Numbered from the stretch's first letter, positions 14,622 through 23,595 are shown. The stretch is DNA of 64,000 nucleotides from Streptomyces bottropensis ATCC 25435 (GCF_000383595.1 NZ_KB911581.1:7833519-7897518), one strand, 5' to 3'. Numbers and translations: made by a program. The notes: generated by a model not told the origin, from the sequence alone.

Positions 14622-16471
14622 GCCTGGCCTCCGTCCTGGCCGGCCGACCGGCCCTGACCGCCGTACGAGTCGTCCTGACCGCCGTACGAGTCGTCCTGGC
14701 CGCCGAAGGACTGTCCTTGGCCGCCGTAGGTGTCGTTCTGTCCGGCGAAGGACTGCCCCTGACCGCCGTACGTGTCGCCGTGCCCGGCGAAGGACTGGCC
14801 CTGACCGCCGTACGAGTCGTCCTGACCGCCGGCGAAGGACTGCCCCTGACCGCCGTAGGTGTCGCCCTGGCCGGCGAAGGGCTGGCCCTGGCCGCCGTAC
14901 GAGTCGTCCGGGCCGGTGAACGACAGCCCCTGGCCGCCGTAGGACCGGTCGGGGTCCTGCGGTGCCGGTGGGGGTGCGCTCCGGGCGTCGTACGCCGCCG
15001 TGTTGACGCCGCCGGCACCGGGTCCCGCCTGGTGCGGGATGCGGGCCTCGTCGTGGTCGGCGGCCGCCTCGTTCTCGGCGGCGGAGTTCGCCTCGCGTCC
15101 GGCGACGACGTCGCGGACGGCGGCGAGGACGCCCCGGTAGCCGGAGCAGCGGCAGAGGTTGCCGCACAGGGCCTGGCGGGTCTCCAGGTCGGTGGGGGCG
15201 GGGTTGCCCTCCAGGAGGTCGTGCACGGTCATCGCCATGCCGGGCACGCAGAACCCGCACTGGACGGCACCGCACCGGGCGAGGGCCCGCTGCACGTCCG
15301 AGGGCTGTCCGTCGGCGGCGAGGCCCTCGACGGTGCGCACCTCGCTGCCCGCGGCGGTGACGGCGGGCACCAGGCAGGACGCCACGAGCCTGCCGTCGAC
15401 CTGCACGTTGCAGGCGCCGCACTCGCCCTGCGAGCAGCCGTCCTTGGCGCCCGCGAGACCGAGCCGCTCGCGCAGCACGTAGAGCAGCGACTCGCCGATC
15501 CAGGCGTCGCTGACGGGCCGCTCGGTGCTGTTGACGCTCAGGACGTAGGAGGCGAGGGGGTGGTCGTCGTGCGGGGGCGGGGCCGGGGCGGGCTCGTCGG
15601 CCGACGGCTCCGCGTCCTCCGCGGTGTCGGCCGCGGGGGCCGTCTCCGCCGTCCCGGGCCGCTCGGGTCCACTCTCGGTCTCCGTGTCGGTCCCGACCGG
15701 CTCAGCGGGCTCCTGGGCGGCTTCCGGGGCCGACCCGGCGGTCTCGGGGGCCGCGTCGGCGTACGCCTCCCCAGGGGCCGTCGAGGGCTCCCCCGCGGCC
15801 TCGTGGGCCCCGTCCGCCGCGCTCTCCTCCGGCGTCCGGCCCTCCGCCACACGCTCCTCGGGGCGGCCCTCCTCGGGCAGGGCCGGGGGCGGCGCGGTCC
15901 ACGCCGTGCCGATCTGCTCGGTGGCCCAGGGCGCGGCGGCGCCGCCGGGAAGCGTGGCGGGCGGATTGCCGCCCCACTGCTCGACGAGGGCCGAGGTACT
16001 GAACTCGCCGGATTCGTCCGGAAGATCACCTCCCGCGACCGGAATCGACCACTCGCCCGTCACATCGTGACCGGGAGCGGCGCCTTCCTGCGCGGCCGGC
16101 TCCTCGAACGTCCACTGCCCGGTCGAGGCGGGGTTGTACGTGAACCCGTCCTGCGTCGGGGGCTGCGGCTGCCCGGCGTTCGGGTCGTGCCACTCGGCAC
16201 CCCCGGCCGGCATCGCCCAGGTACCCGGGACGGACGGGTCGGTCCCGGCGGTGTGGGCCGTGTCGATGGAGTTCGACGCTATCTGCGGCGGGACGTAGCC
16301 GTGCCCGGGAGCGGCCAGCGGACTGTCGGCGGCGAGCAGCGCGTCGATGCCCCCCTCGGGAAGCTGGACGAACGTCGTGGCGCCGTCGTCGTAGTCGCCC
16401 TGCGGCAGCCGCTCCCAGCCGCCCTGGCCCCCCTGCTGCGGGGTGCCTTCTCCGTGCTGGTCGTCGGTCAC
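14618..16471 (-). CDS. Molybdenum hydroxylase 2Fe-2S subunit with long disordered wings, 617 aa
   Basis: The central ~165 residues are the small Fe-S subunit: the plant-type cluster (GCSQGECGACNVQVDGRLVASC, C-x4-C-x2-C-x11-C, first Cys near residue 345) and the helical cluster (QCGFC and LCRC). A normal subunit is 150-180 aa. Here it is preceded by about 300 acidic, Pro/Glu/Ala-rich residues and followed by about 145 residues, including nine or so repeats of DDSYGGQGQSFAGQ. The GTG at 16471 overlaps the FAD-subunit stop by 4 bases and its own stop overlaps the Mo-subunit start. The wings may tether or cluster the enzyme; this is inference. Confidence 0.88.
   Translation of the reverse strand: MTDDQHGEGTPQQGGQGGWERLPQGDYDDGATTFVQLPEGGIDALLAADSPLAAPGHGYVPPQIASNSIDTAHTAGTDPSVPGTWAMPAGGAEWHDPNAGQPQPPTQDGFTYNPASTGQWTFEEPAAQEGAAPGHDVTGEWSIPVAGGDLPDESGEFSTSALVEQWGGNPPATLPGGAAAPWATEQIGTAWTAPPPALPEEGRPEERVAEGRTPEESAADGAHEAAGEPSTAPGEAYADAAPETAGSAPEAAQEPAEPVGTDTETESGPERPGTAETAPAADTAEDAEPSADEPAPAPPPHDDHPLASYVLSVNSTERPVSDAWIGESLLYVLRERLGLAGAKDGCSQGECGACNVQVDGRLVASCLVPAVTAAGSEVRTVEGLAADGQPSDVQRALARCGAVQCGFCVPGMAMTVHDLLEGNPAPTDLETRQALCGNLCRCSGYRGVLAAVRDVVAGREANSAAENEAAADHDEARIPHQAGPGAGGVNTAAYDARSAPPPAPQDPDRSYGGQGLSFTGPDDSYGGQGQPFAGQGDTYGGQGQSFAGGQDDSYGGQGQSFAGHGDTYGGQGQSFAGQNDTYGGQGQSFGGQDDSYGGQDDSYGGQGRSAGQDGGQA
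14640..14950 (-). repeat. YGGQG tandem repeats in the Fe-S subunit
   Basis: About nine units of 12-14 codons reading D-[DT]-x-YGGQGQSFAGQ near the 3' end of the gene, the last ones shortened to DDSYGGQ. Composition (Tyr, Gly, Gln, Ser) is that of a low-complexity, phase-separating or prion-like segment. Confidence 0.85.
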
Positions 16472-17361
16472 GACAGTGCCCTCCCCAGTGCTCGTCGGGC
16501 CAGCGCGGCGACGGTGCGCCGCAGATGCAGTACGGCGGGCGGAAGTGGTGCCACGGTGCCGTCGACCTCGGGGGCCGGGTCGGGGATGCAGGCGGCGGCG
16601 ACGTACTCGCCGAAGGCCTGCAGCGCCTCGGGGACGAGGGTGCGCTCGCCGTCCCAGTCGATCAGCTGGCCGACCCAGGTCTCGGCGTCCAGGGGTCGCA
16701 GCGGCATCGGCGCTATGGCCCCGACGGCACACCGCACCCCGCGCCGGGCGGGGTCGAGGACGAGGGCGACGGAGGCGACCGCGCGGCCGGGGCCGGTGCG
16801 GCCGGTGGCCTTCAGGAAGACCTGGGGCGCGTGCAGCAGCGGAACGCGCACGAAGCCGATGAGTTCGCCGGGGCGCAGCATCTCCATGCCGGCCAGCAGA
16901 TGCGAGACGGGCATCTCACGGCGGGCCCCGCCCGGGCCCGCGATGATCAGCGTGGCCTCCAGGGCGGCCAGCACGGGCAGCGCGTCCCCGGTGGGGGCGG
17001 CCGTCGCGATGTTGCCGCCGAGGGTGCCGGCGTTGCGGATCTGCGGGGGTCCGGCGGCGCGCGCGGCGGCGGCGAGCGCCGGAATGAGCGCCGCGAAGTC
17101 CGGGCGCCCCATCCGGGCGTGCGTCAGTCCGGCACCCAGCAGGGCGTGTCCGTCCTGGTACTGCCAGCCGCGGATCTCGCTGATTTTGCCGAGCCCGACC
17201 AGTGCGGCGGGCCTGAGTTGTCCGGAGTTGACCGCGGCCATGAGGTCCGTGCCGCCCGCCACCGGAACCGCCCAGGGCATGGCGGCGAGAGCCGCCACGG
17301 CCTCGTCGAGCGAGCCGGGCAGGGTCACGGCCTGCGCCGCCTGCGGTGCGTGCGTGGTCAA
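16468..17361 (-). CDS. Molybdenum hydroxylase FAD-binding subunit, 297 aa
   Basis: FAD subunit of the xanthine/CO dehydrogenase family. It has the two diphosphate-binding motifs AGGTDLMAAVNSG and TLGGNIATAAPTGDALPVL, and the C-terminal CO-dehydrogenase flavoprotein domain (FLKATGRTGPGRAVASVALVL). The TTG at 17361 follows GGGAAGGGGCAGCCGG; an upstream ATG at 17451 and the earlier start at 17490 would add residues unlike the family. It is first in an FAD-FeS-Mo operon, the same gene order as coxMSL. Electrons from the Mo site would pass through the two Fe-S clusters to this FAD. Confidence 0.88.
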   Translation of the reverse strand: MTTHAPQAAQAVTLPGSLDEAVAALAAMPWAVPVAGGTDLMAAVNSGQLRPAALVGLGKISEIRGWQYQDGHALLGAGLTHARMGRPDFAALIPALAAAARAAGPPQIRNAGTLGGNIATAAPTGDALPVLAALEATLIIAGPGGARREMPVSHLLAGMEMLRPGELIGFVRVPLLHAPQVFLKATGRTGPGRAVASVALVLDPARRGVRCAVGAIAPMPLRPLDAETWVGQLIDWDGERTLVPEALQAFGEYVAAACIPDPAPEVDGTVAPLPPAVLHLRRTVAALARRALGRALS

Positions 17362-17648
17362 ACCGGCTGCCCCTTCCCGCTGCCCCACCTGGTCCGCCTG
17401 TGTTGCCGTACGGTACGTGCTGACAGGGCGGACGTGGCAACTCTGGCACATTCTCGCGAGGTCCGAACGCGGGGGTCCGTCACGAGGCATTCACCCACCT
17501 CACCCGAGAGATGGTCCGTTTTGGTACGGCGTCACCCATAGGCGCGTATTGCCACTTACGTTGCCCCTCGGGCCCCTTGTGTCCCTTGTTCCTCCCGGCG
17601 GCCACCGTCGCAGGGCGCGCGCTCCCGGTCACACCGTTCGCGGTCGTC
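17362..17648. other. Leader of the molybdenum hydroxylase operon
   Basis: No gene. It contains CGTAC-G-GTACG (17407-17417), a small palindrome 46 bp before the FAD-subunit start, that could be an operator. No confident -35/-10 pair was identified. Confidence 0.4.
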
Positions 17649-19337
17649 TCACACGTTCGGGGGCGTTCCCTCGATCGGACGTCCGAGCACGCCGGGCCGC
17701 CGCTGCCACGGACGCGGGCCCGAAGGCGGCCGATAACCGACCCCCAGGGCGTCAAGTCGCCGGTAGTGCGCCGTCATCCGGCGCTCGAAGTCGGCGAAGT
17801 CGCGCTCGGCGGGGGCCGGCAGCCGGCTCCAGGCCACCTCGGCGAAAGCGGCCAGGCGCGGGAACGTCTGATAGTCCACGCGAGCGGGGTCCTCCATCAC
17901 CTCGGTCCACACGTTGGCCTGGGTGCCGAGCACATGCCGGGCCTCGTCGGGCGTCAACTCCCGGGGCACCGGCTCGAACCGGAAGACGTCCTCCAGGGTG
18001 CGCACGAAGCCGATGGGCACCGGCTCGTCGGGGCCGCCGTCCTGACGGTGGTCCAGATACACCTGCTGCTCGGGGCACATCACCACGTCGTGGCCGGCGC
18101 GGGCCGCCGCGACGCCGCCCGCGTACCCCCGCCAGGACGACACGGCCGCCCCCGGCGCGAGGCCGCCCTCCAGGATCTCGTCCCATCCGATCAGGCGACG
18201 CCCGCGCGCGGTCAGCCAGTTGTCGAAGTGCCGGACGAACCAGGACTGCAACGCGTCCTCGTCGGCGAGTCCCAGCTCCCGGATGCGGGCCTGCGCGGTG
18301 GCCGACTCGCGCCACTGGTCCTTGGCGCACTCGTCGCCGCCGATGTGCACGAAGGGCGAGGGGAACACCTCCAGGACCTCCTCGAACACCCCCTCGTAGA
18401 AGCGCAGGGTGGTGTCGGTGGGGGCGAGTACGTTCTTGCTGATGCCCCAGGTGTCCCAGACGGCGAGGGAGGCCGTGTCGACGACGTCGGTGTTGCCGAG
18501 TTCGGGATACGCGGCGATGGCGGCCTGGCTGTGTCCCGGGACGTCGATCTCGGGGACCACGGTGATGTGCCGGGCGGCCGCGTGGGCGACGATCTCGCGG
18601 AGGTCGTCCTTCGTGTAGTGACCGCCGTGCGGTTTCTCCTCCCACAGGGGTGACGCGCGATGGCCGATTCTGGTGCGCGTCCGCCAGGAGCCGACCTCCG
18701 TCAGCCTCGGATACCGCTCGATCTCGATCCGCCAGCCCTGGTCGTCCGTCAGGTGCAGGTGCAGGACGTTGAGTTTGTGCGCCGCCATCAGGTCCAGGTA
18801 GCGCAGGACCTGGTCCTTGGGGAGGAAGTGACGGGCGACGTCGAGCATGAGGCCGCGCCAGGCGAAGCGGGGGGCGTCCGTGATCGTCTGCTGCGGGACT
18901 CCGTAGGCGGCCCCGGGGCGTACGGGAGCGCGCCGGAACGCCTCGGGCCCGAGGAGCTGACGCAGGGTCTGGGCACCCCAGAAGACGCCGGCCGGGCCGC
19001 CACCGCGGATCTCGACGCCCCGGTCGGGGACGGCCCGCAGCCGGTACGCCTCCGGCTCCAGGCTGTCGTCGAGGTACAGGCGCACGCCGCCCCGGGCGTC
19101 CTCGGGGCCGGGCGGCAGCCAGAGCCCGAGGGCGGCGCCGAGGGTCGAGCGCAGCCAGTGGGCCGTGCTCCGCGTCCCCGGTGCCGCCCACAGGGTGGTG
19201 TTCCCGTCGAGCGGTACGCCACCGGGCAGGGGGCCCTCGACGGTGAGGGGTGCCGGAATCAGGTCCGTCGCCCTCATGTCCGTCGCTCCCACATCCGTCG
19301 CCGTCGCGTTCCTCGTCGTCACGTCCGTCGTCATCAC
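17649..19337 (-). CDS. GH20 beta-N-acetylhexosaminidase, 562 aa
   Basis: Removes terminal beta-N-acetylhexosamine from chitin oligosaccharides and related glycans. The GH20 core includes AWRGLMLDVARHFLPKD, HLHLTDDQGWRIEI, EIDVPGHSQAA and the catalytic pair in HIGGDECAKDQW (D335 orients the acetamido group, E336 is acid/base). No signal peptide is visible, so it probably acts inside the cell on imported oligosaccharides. The start is GTG 19337 or ATG 19334, immediately after the permease stop. The first 26 residues contain a 15-bp DNA repeat (GCGACGGAYNTG units) and may be dispensable; ATG at 19277 is an alternative. It is the last gene of the ABC operon. Confidence 0.9.
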   Translation of the reverse strand: MMTTDVTTRNATATDVGATDMRATDLIPAPLTVEGPLPGGVPLDGNTTLWAAPGTRSTAHWLRSTLGAALGLWLPPGPEDARGGVRLYLDDSLEPEAYRLRAVPDRGVEIRGGGPAGVFWGAQTLRQLLGPEAFRRAPVRPGAAYGVPQQTITDAPRFAWRGLMLDVARHFLPKDQVLRYLDLMAAHKLNVLHLHLTDDQGWRIEIERYPRLTEVGSWRTRTRIGHRASPLWEEKPHGGHYTKDDLREIVAHAAARHITVVPEIDVPGHSQAAIAAYPELGNTDVVDTASLAVWDTWGISKNVLAPTDTTLRFYEGVFEEVLEVFPSPFVHIGGDECAKDQWRESATAQARIRELGLADEDALQSWFVRHFDNWLTARGRRLIGWDEILEGGLAPGAAVSSWRGYAGGVAAARAGHDVVMCPEQQVYLDHRQDGGPDEPVPIGFVRTLEDVFRFEPVPRELTPDEARHVLGTQANVWTEVMEDPARVDYQTFPRLAAFAEVAWSRLPAPAERDFADFERRMTAHYRRLDALGVGYRPPSGPRPWQRRPGVLGRPIEGTPPNV

Positions 19338-19338
19338 G

Positions 19339-20181
19339 TCAGTCCTTGACCGCGCCGCCCAGTCCGGAGACCAGCCGTCGCTGTACGAGTACGAAGAAGA
19401 CCAGCACCGGGACGGTCATCACCGTGGACGCCGCCATCACGCCTCCCCAGTCCGGGTCCTCGGGTTTGTAGAACACCAGCAGGGCCATCGGCAGGGTCGA
19501 CCGGGACGTGTCGCTGATGATGAACGACTTGGCGAACAGGAAGTCGTTCCAGGCCGAGATGAAGGAGAAGACGCTGGTGGCCACCAGCCCCGGGAAGACG
19601 AGCGGGAAAAGGATCTGCCAGAGGAATCGGGAACGGCTCGCCCCGTCGAGCTGCGCGGCCTCCTCCAGCGCCTCGGGGACGGCCTTCACGAAGCCGCGCA
19701 GCATCCAGATCGCGAACGGCAGCGAGAACGCGATGTGGGGCAGGATCAGCGCGCCCAGGGTGTTGAGTTGGCCGAGGTCCCGCATCTGGAAGAAGAGCGG
19801 GATGGTGAGTGCCTCGACGGGCACCATCTGGGCCACCAGGAACATGACGAGCAGGGTGGTCCGGAATCGGAAGCGGAATCGGGTCACCGCCGTCGCCGCG
19901 AGAAAGGCGATCAGCGCGGAGACGACCACCACCGTGCAGGCGACGACAAGGCTGTTGACGAAGTAGCGGCCGAATTCCTGCTGCCCGAAGATACGGCGGA
20001 AGGAATCAAGGGTCGGCGCGAGGGTCCAGGGCCGGGGTTCGGCCGACTCGATCTCCCCCGTCGGCTTGACCGCGCTCAGCACCATCCAGTACAGCGGAAA
20101 CGCCACCACGACCGCGATGACCAGGGCCGATGCCTCGGCGGCGAACCGCCAGGGGCGTCGTGGGAATGCCCGTGAATTCAC
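19339..20181 (-). CDS. ABC sugar permease (MalG-like), 280 aa
   Basis: Second membrane component of the importer: six predicted helices (first at ASALVIAVVVAFPLYWMVLSAV) and the EAA loop EALEEAAQLDGASRSRFLWQILFPLVFPGL that docks the ATPase. No ATPase is encoded here; Streptomyces carbohydrate importers commonly share the MsiK ATPase encoded elsewhere. The GTG at 20181 overlaps the upstream permease stop (GTGA). It ends just before the GH20 start. Confidence 0.9.
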   Translation of the reverse strand: MNSRAFPRRPWRFAAEASALVIAVVVAFPLYWMVLSAVKPTGEIESAEPRPWTLAPTLDSFRRIFGQQEFGRYFVNSLVVACTVVVVSALIAFLAATAVTRFRFRFRTTLLVMFLVAQMVPVEALTIPLFFQMRDLGQLNTLGALILPHIAFSLPFAIWMLRGFVKAVPEALEEAAQLDGASRSRFLWQILFPLVFPGLVATSVFSFISAWNDFLFAKSFIISDTSRSTLPMALLVFYKPEDPDWGGVMAASTVMTVPVLVFFVLVQRRLVSGLGGAVKD

Positions 20182-21125
20182 AGCTCCTCCCCCTGTCGGC
20201 GCAGCAGTCGCAAATAGACCAGGGTGACCGCGAGCAGAATCACCAGCATCACCACGCCGATCGCCGAACCGAGGCTGTACTGGGAGGACGCGAAGGCCTT
20301 CTGGTAGGCGTACACGTTCAGGACGAGGTTCTGCCCGGCGATACCGCCGCCGCCCGTCATCACATAGATCTGGGTGAAGACCTTGAAGTCCCAGATGATC
20401 GACTGAATGGTGACGACGACGAGGATCGGCCGGAGCATCGGTGCGAGGACCGACCGCCAGATCCGCCACTGCGAGGCGCCGTCCAGGGCCGCGGCCTCCA
20501 GCACCTCGGAGGGTACGGAGCGGATGCCGGCGTAGACGGTCACCATCACGAACGGGAAAGAGCACCACACCACTTCGAGCAGGACGAGGAGAAAGGCGCT
20601 GTAACGCCCGTAGGTCCAGGAGTGGTCGCCCAGCCCCAGGACGCGGTTGACCGGGCCGAAGTCGGGGTCGAACAGCAGCAGCCACACCGTGGAGCCGGTG
20701 ATCGCGGGCGTCGCCCACGCCCCGAGCGCCGCCAGCATCAGCGCCAGGCGTGGCAGGGCCCGTACTCGTGTCAGCAGGACGGCGAGCGCGCACCCCACGG
20801 CGAGCGTGGACACCACGCAGGCCGCCGCGAAGACGACCGTGGACAGGAGCACCCGCCAGAACTCGGCGTCCGCGAACAGGCGCTCGTAGTTCCCCAGTCC
20901 CTGGAAGGAGGTCGGTTCACCGCCGCTGACCTGGGCCTGGGTGTACTCCAGCAGCGAGATGAGGCCGAGCTGGTAGACGGGGTAGACGAGAAGGGAGCCG
21001 AGGACGACGAGCGCGGGGGCGAGGTAGAGCCAGGGGGTCACTTCACGCCTGCGGGGCGGACGGGCCGCGGCTCGGATGAGCGCGACCCGTCCGGCGGTCT
21101 TGTCGACCGTGTCGTGCACCGCCAC
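20178..21125 (-). CDS. ABC sugar permease (MalF-like), 315 aa
   Basis: First membrane component of the importer. Starts with a short charged N-terminus, then PWLYLAPALVVLGSLLVYPVYQLGLISLLEYT, a helix bundle and the EAA loop (EVLEAAALDGASQWRIWRSVLAPMLRPIL). The GTG at 21125 lies 4 bp after the binding-protein stop. The periplasmic-side loop YTQAQVSGGEPTSFQGLGNYERLF is typical of CUT1 permeases. Confidence 0.9.
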   Translation of the reverse strand: MAVHDTVDKTAGRVALIRAAARPPRRREVTPWLYLAPALVVLGSLLVYPVYQLGLISLLEYTQAQVSGGEPTSFQGLGNYERLFADAEFWRVLLSTVVFAAACVVSTLAVGCALAVLLTRVRALPRLALMLAALGAWATPAITGSTVWLLLFDPDFGPVNRVLGLGDHSWTYGRYSAFLLVLLEVVWCSFPFVMVTVYAGIRSVPSEVLEAAALDGASQWRIWRSVLAPMLRPILVVVTIQSIIWDFKVFTQIYVMTGGGGIAGQNLVLNVYAYQKAFASSQYSLGSAIGVVMLVILLAVTLVYLRLLRRQGEEL

Positions 21126-21129
21126 CGGG

Positions 21130-22431
21130 TCAGCCGACCGTGCCGAACACGTCGTTCATCTGCTTCGCCGCGTCCGTCGACGCCTCGGCCACGTCCTTCT
21201 TGCCGCTGACGACCTCCTGGAACATCGTCGGCAGCACCAGCGAGGCGTCGATCTGCGCCCAGGCCGGGGAGGCGGGCACGAACTTCGTGCCGGAGGAGAG
21301 CGTCTTGACGAAGGGCTCGATGAACGGCTCCTTCTCGGCCGCCGCGGCCCGTGCGTCGGTGTACGTCGGCAGGAAGCCCATCGCGTCGAAGAGTTCGCCC
21401 TGGGTCTTCTTGGACGCCAGCCGCTTCATCAGGTCGACGGCGAGGGTGCGGTGCGTGGTGCTCTTCAGGACGCCGACGTTGTTGCCGCCCGCGAACGCCG
21501 GTGCCACCGAGTCGTGCTTCACCCCCGGAAGCGGTACGACCGCGTACTTGCCCTTGACCTTGCCGGCCTCCACGGCCGCGTGACTGAAGTCACCGCCGAT
21601 CGCCATGCCCGCCTTGCCGGCCGCGAACGCGGTGACCGTGTCGTTGCCGCCCATGCCCGCACACTTGGCGGCCGGGCAGTTGTCGTCACCGAAGAGGGAG
21701 GTGTAGGCCTCGATGCCCTTGCGGGCGGCCGGGCTGTCGATCGTGGACGCGTACGAGCCGCCCTTGCCCTCGGCTATCTCGCCGCCGTGGGCCCAGACGA
21801 AGGGCATCGCGCCATAGGTGTAGGCACCGCCGACGACGATCCCGTACAGATCGGGCTCGGCGGCGCGGATGCGCTTGGCGGTGGTGGCCAGCTCGGCCAG
21901 GGACTTCGGGGCCTGCAGGTTCAGGCGCTCGAAGACGTCGGTGCGGTAGTAGAGCGCGCGGACGCCCACGAAGAAGGGCGCCCCGTAGATCTTGCCGTCG
22001 ACCGTCACGGAGGTTCTGGCTGTGGGGTCGGAGTCCTTGGCGTCGGACCAGTCGTTGAACTCCCGGGTGATGTCGGCGAGTCCGCCGTCCTTCACATAGC
22101 CGGCCGTGTCGGTGTTGCCGTACTCGATGAGGTCCGGGGCGCTCTTGGGGTCGTTGAAGGCGGCCTTGATGCGCTGGGCGCGGGTCTCGACGGGGATGTA
22201 CTCGACCTTCACCTTCGCGCCGTCGTGCGCCTGCTCGAAGGCGGTGACCACGTTGTCGACGACCTTCTGCTTCGGCGCGTTGCTCACCTCCTGGAAGAGC
22301 CAGACCCGCAGGGTGCCCGTCTTCTCGTCCTCCCCGGAGGAGGAGTTGTCGGAGGTCTGGGGGGCGCAGGCGGTGAGCCCGGCGAGGGCCACGGCCGCGA
22401 GGGGCACGACGAAGCGGGCGGCGAGCTTCAT
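21130..22431 (-). CDS. ABC sugar-binding lipoprotein, 433 aa
   Basis: Extracellular solute-binding protein family 1. The signal peptide ends in the lipobox LAGLTACAP, so the protein is lipid-anchored outside the membrane. The mature part has the cluster B features (LRVWLFQEVSNAPKQKVVDNVVTAF, DLIEYGNTDTAGYVKDG). It is first in the operon SBP-permease-permease-GH20, which points to an aminosugar oligosaccharide such as chitobiose or GlcNAc. That substrate is inferred from the GH20 gene and the upstream DasR-like site, not from the binding protein itself. Confidence 0.9.
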   Translation of the reverse strand: MKLAARFVVPLAAVALAGLTACAPQTSDNSSSGEDEKTGTLRVWLFQEVSNAPKQKVVDNVVTAFEQAHDGAKVKVEYIPVETRAQRIKAAFNDPKSAPDLIEYGNTDTAGYVKDGGLADITREFNDWSDAKDSDPTARTSVTVDGKIYGAPFFVGVRALYYRTDVFERLNLQAPKSLAELATTAKRIRAAEPDLYGIVVGGAYTYGAMPFVWAHGGEIAEGKGGSYASTIDSPAARKGIEAYTSLFGDDNCPAAKCAGMGGNDTVTAFAAGKAGMAIGGDFSHAAVEAGKVKGKYAVVPLPGVKHDSVAPAFAGGNNVGVLKSTTHRTLAVDLMKRLASKKTQGELFDAMGFLPTYTDARAAAAEKEPFIEPFVKTLSSGTKFVPASPAWAQIDASLVLPTMFQEVVSGKKDVAEASTDAAKQMNDVFGTVG

Positions 22432-22461
22432 GAAGCTGTTCCTCCGGAGGGGGGAGCGGAG

Positions 22462-22480
22462 CGTTGCATTCTCTGCAACG
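22462..22480 (-). promoter_or_regulatory. Inverted repeat in the binding-protein leader
   Basis: CGTTGCA (22462-22468), 5 bp, TGCAACG (22474-22480), a perfect 7-bp inverted repeat 31-49 bp before the ATG and downstream of the predicted promoter. The symmetry suits a LacI- or ROK-type repressor acting as a roadblock. Confidence 0.45.
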
Positions 22481-22507
22481 GGCGTTCTGCTCTACACAAC
22501 ACACCGG

Positions 22508-22552
22508 AGGCTATGGAGTACATGAACATGACCACAAGAGGTCTCAACCACC
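22508..22552 (-). promoter_or_regulatory. Putative DasR-type operator and promoter of the aminosugar operon
   Basis: On the minus strand GGTGGTTGAGACCTCT (22552-22537) matches the remembered DasR dre consensus (ACTGGTCTAGACCACT, with A/G and C/G freedom) at about 12-13 of 16 positions, including the TGGT and AGACC halves. A promoter follows: TTGTGG (22537-22532), 18 bp, TAGCCT (22513-22508). The operator abuts the -35. DasR is the GlcN-6-P-responsive repressor of chitin and aminosugar genes in Streptomyces, which fits the GH20 gene in this operon. Confidence 0.5.
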
Positions 22553-22712
22553 TTGTGATCGGGGGAAGCGCTCTGCGCAACGGAGTTCAGGTCAAAGGGC
22601 GCGACAGAGCACGGATGCGCCCGTCTCGCGGGCGGGGGCGGGTGGTGTGTGGTTGCTCGCCCACCCGCGCCCGCCGACGAAGCAGACGCTCCCGAGCCGA
22701 TCGCGCCCCGTG

Positions 22713-22994
22713 CTACTTCTTGCCGTCGCCCTGGTCGTCGCCGCCCGCGCCGAGGGACTCGAAGATCTCCTTGCACATGGGGCAGACGGGGTACTTCTTC
22801 GGGTCACGGCCGGGGACCCACACCTTGCCGCACAACGCCACGACGGGCGTGCCGTCGAGGGCGCTCGCCATGATCTTGTCCTTCTGGACGTAGTGGGCGA
22901 AGCGCTCGTGGTCGCCGTCGCCGTGCGACGTCTGCGGCGTCGGCTCGACGAGGGTCCCCGTACCAGTACCGCGCTCGGGCTCAAGAGTGCTCAT
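22713..22994 (-). CDS. DUF3039 protein, 93 aa
   Basis: Small actinobacterial protein of unknown function with a C-terminal zinc-ribbon-like part (ALCGKVWVPGRDPKKYPVCPMCKE: one Cys, then C-x2-C) after a polar N-terminus. The ATG at 22994 gives the usual family length. It lies 28 bp downstream of the yqgE gene on the same strand and is probably co-transcribed. The conserved HYVQKDKIMASALDGTPVVALCG block is characteristic. Confidence 0.85.
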   Translation of the reverse strand: MSTLEPERGTGTGTLVEPTPQTSHGDGDHERFAHYVQKDKIMASALDGTPVVALCGKVWVPGRDPKKYPVCPMCKEIFESLGAGGDDQGDGKK

Positions 22995-23022
22995 GACGCA
23001 AGGGTACTGAAGCTCACGGGCA

Positions 23023-23595
23023 TCAGTTGAGCGACGGGTCGTCCGGGTACGTGGCCACCATCGCGAGTTCGCTGCGCTGGCGGCGCAGGACCTCGCGCCA
23101 CAGTCTCTCCGGGCAGGGCGAGGAGACGTCACCGGGTTCGGACTCGACGACGTACCAGGCCCCCTCCGCCAGCTCGTCCTCCAACTGGCCGGGCCCCCAG
23201 CCGGCGTACCCGGCGAAGATGCGCAGCGAGCCGAGCGCGGAGGCGAGCAGCTCCGGCGGGGCCTCCAGGTCGACGAGGCCGATCGCGCCGTGCACCCGCC
23301 GCCAGCCGAGCGGGGTCCGGTCCACGGAACCGCCACCGGGGATCACCCCGACCCCCAGCGCCGAGTCCAGCTGCACCGGGCCGCCCTGGAAGACGACCCC
23401 CGGTTCGCCGGCGAGTTCCGCCCAGTCCACCAGGATGTCGCCGACGCCCACCGGGGTCGGCCGGTTGAGGACCACGCCGAGCGAGCCCTTCTCGTCGTGG
23501 TCGAGGAGGAGCACGACAGCGCGGTCGAAGTTCGGGTCCGCCAGGGCGGGCGTGGCCACGAGCAGCCGCCCTGTGAGCGAGGACACCTCGGTCAT
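23023..23595 (-). CDS. YqgE/AlgH family protein, 190 aa
   Basis: Conserved cytoplasmic protein of the UPF0301 (YqgE/AlgH) family, biochemical function unknown. Diagnostic segments are LTGRLLVATPALADPNFDRAV, LLLDHDEKGSLGVVLNRP and the GGPV loop (VFQGGPVQLD), with GYAGWGPGQLEDELAEGAW near the C-terminus. The ATG at 23595 is chosen over one at 23637 because homologues begin MTEVSSLTGRLL. It is divergent from murA. Confidence 0.9.
   Translation of the reverse strand: MTEVSSLTGRLLVATPALADPNFDRAVVLLLDHDEKGSLGVVLNRPTPVGVGDILVDWAELAGEPGVVFQGGPVQLDSALGVGVIPGGGSVDRTPLGWRRVHGAIGLVDLEAPPELLASALGSLRIFAGYAGWGPGQLEDELAEGAWYVVESEPGDVSSPCPERLWREVLRRQRSELAMVATYPDDPSLN

Noticed and set aside
11502..14657. 1051-codon open frame on the + strand opposite the molybdenum hydroxylase genes
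   Set aside because: It is the antisense shadow of high-GC codon bias. The minus-strand genes have family motifs and coupled starts, whereas this frame has no recognisable domain.
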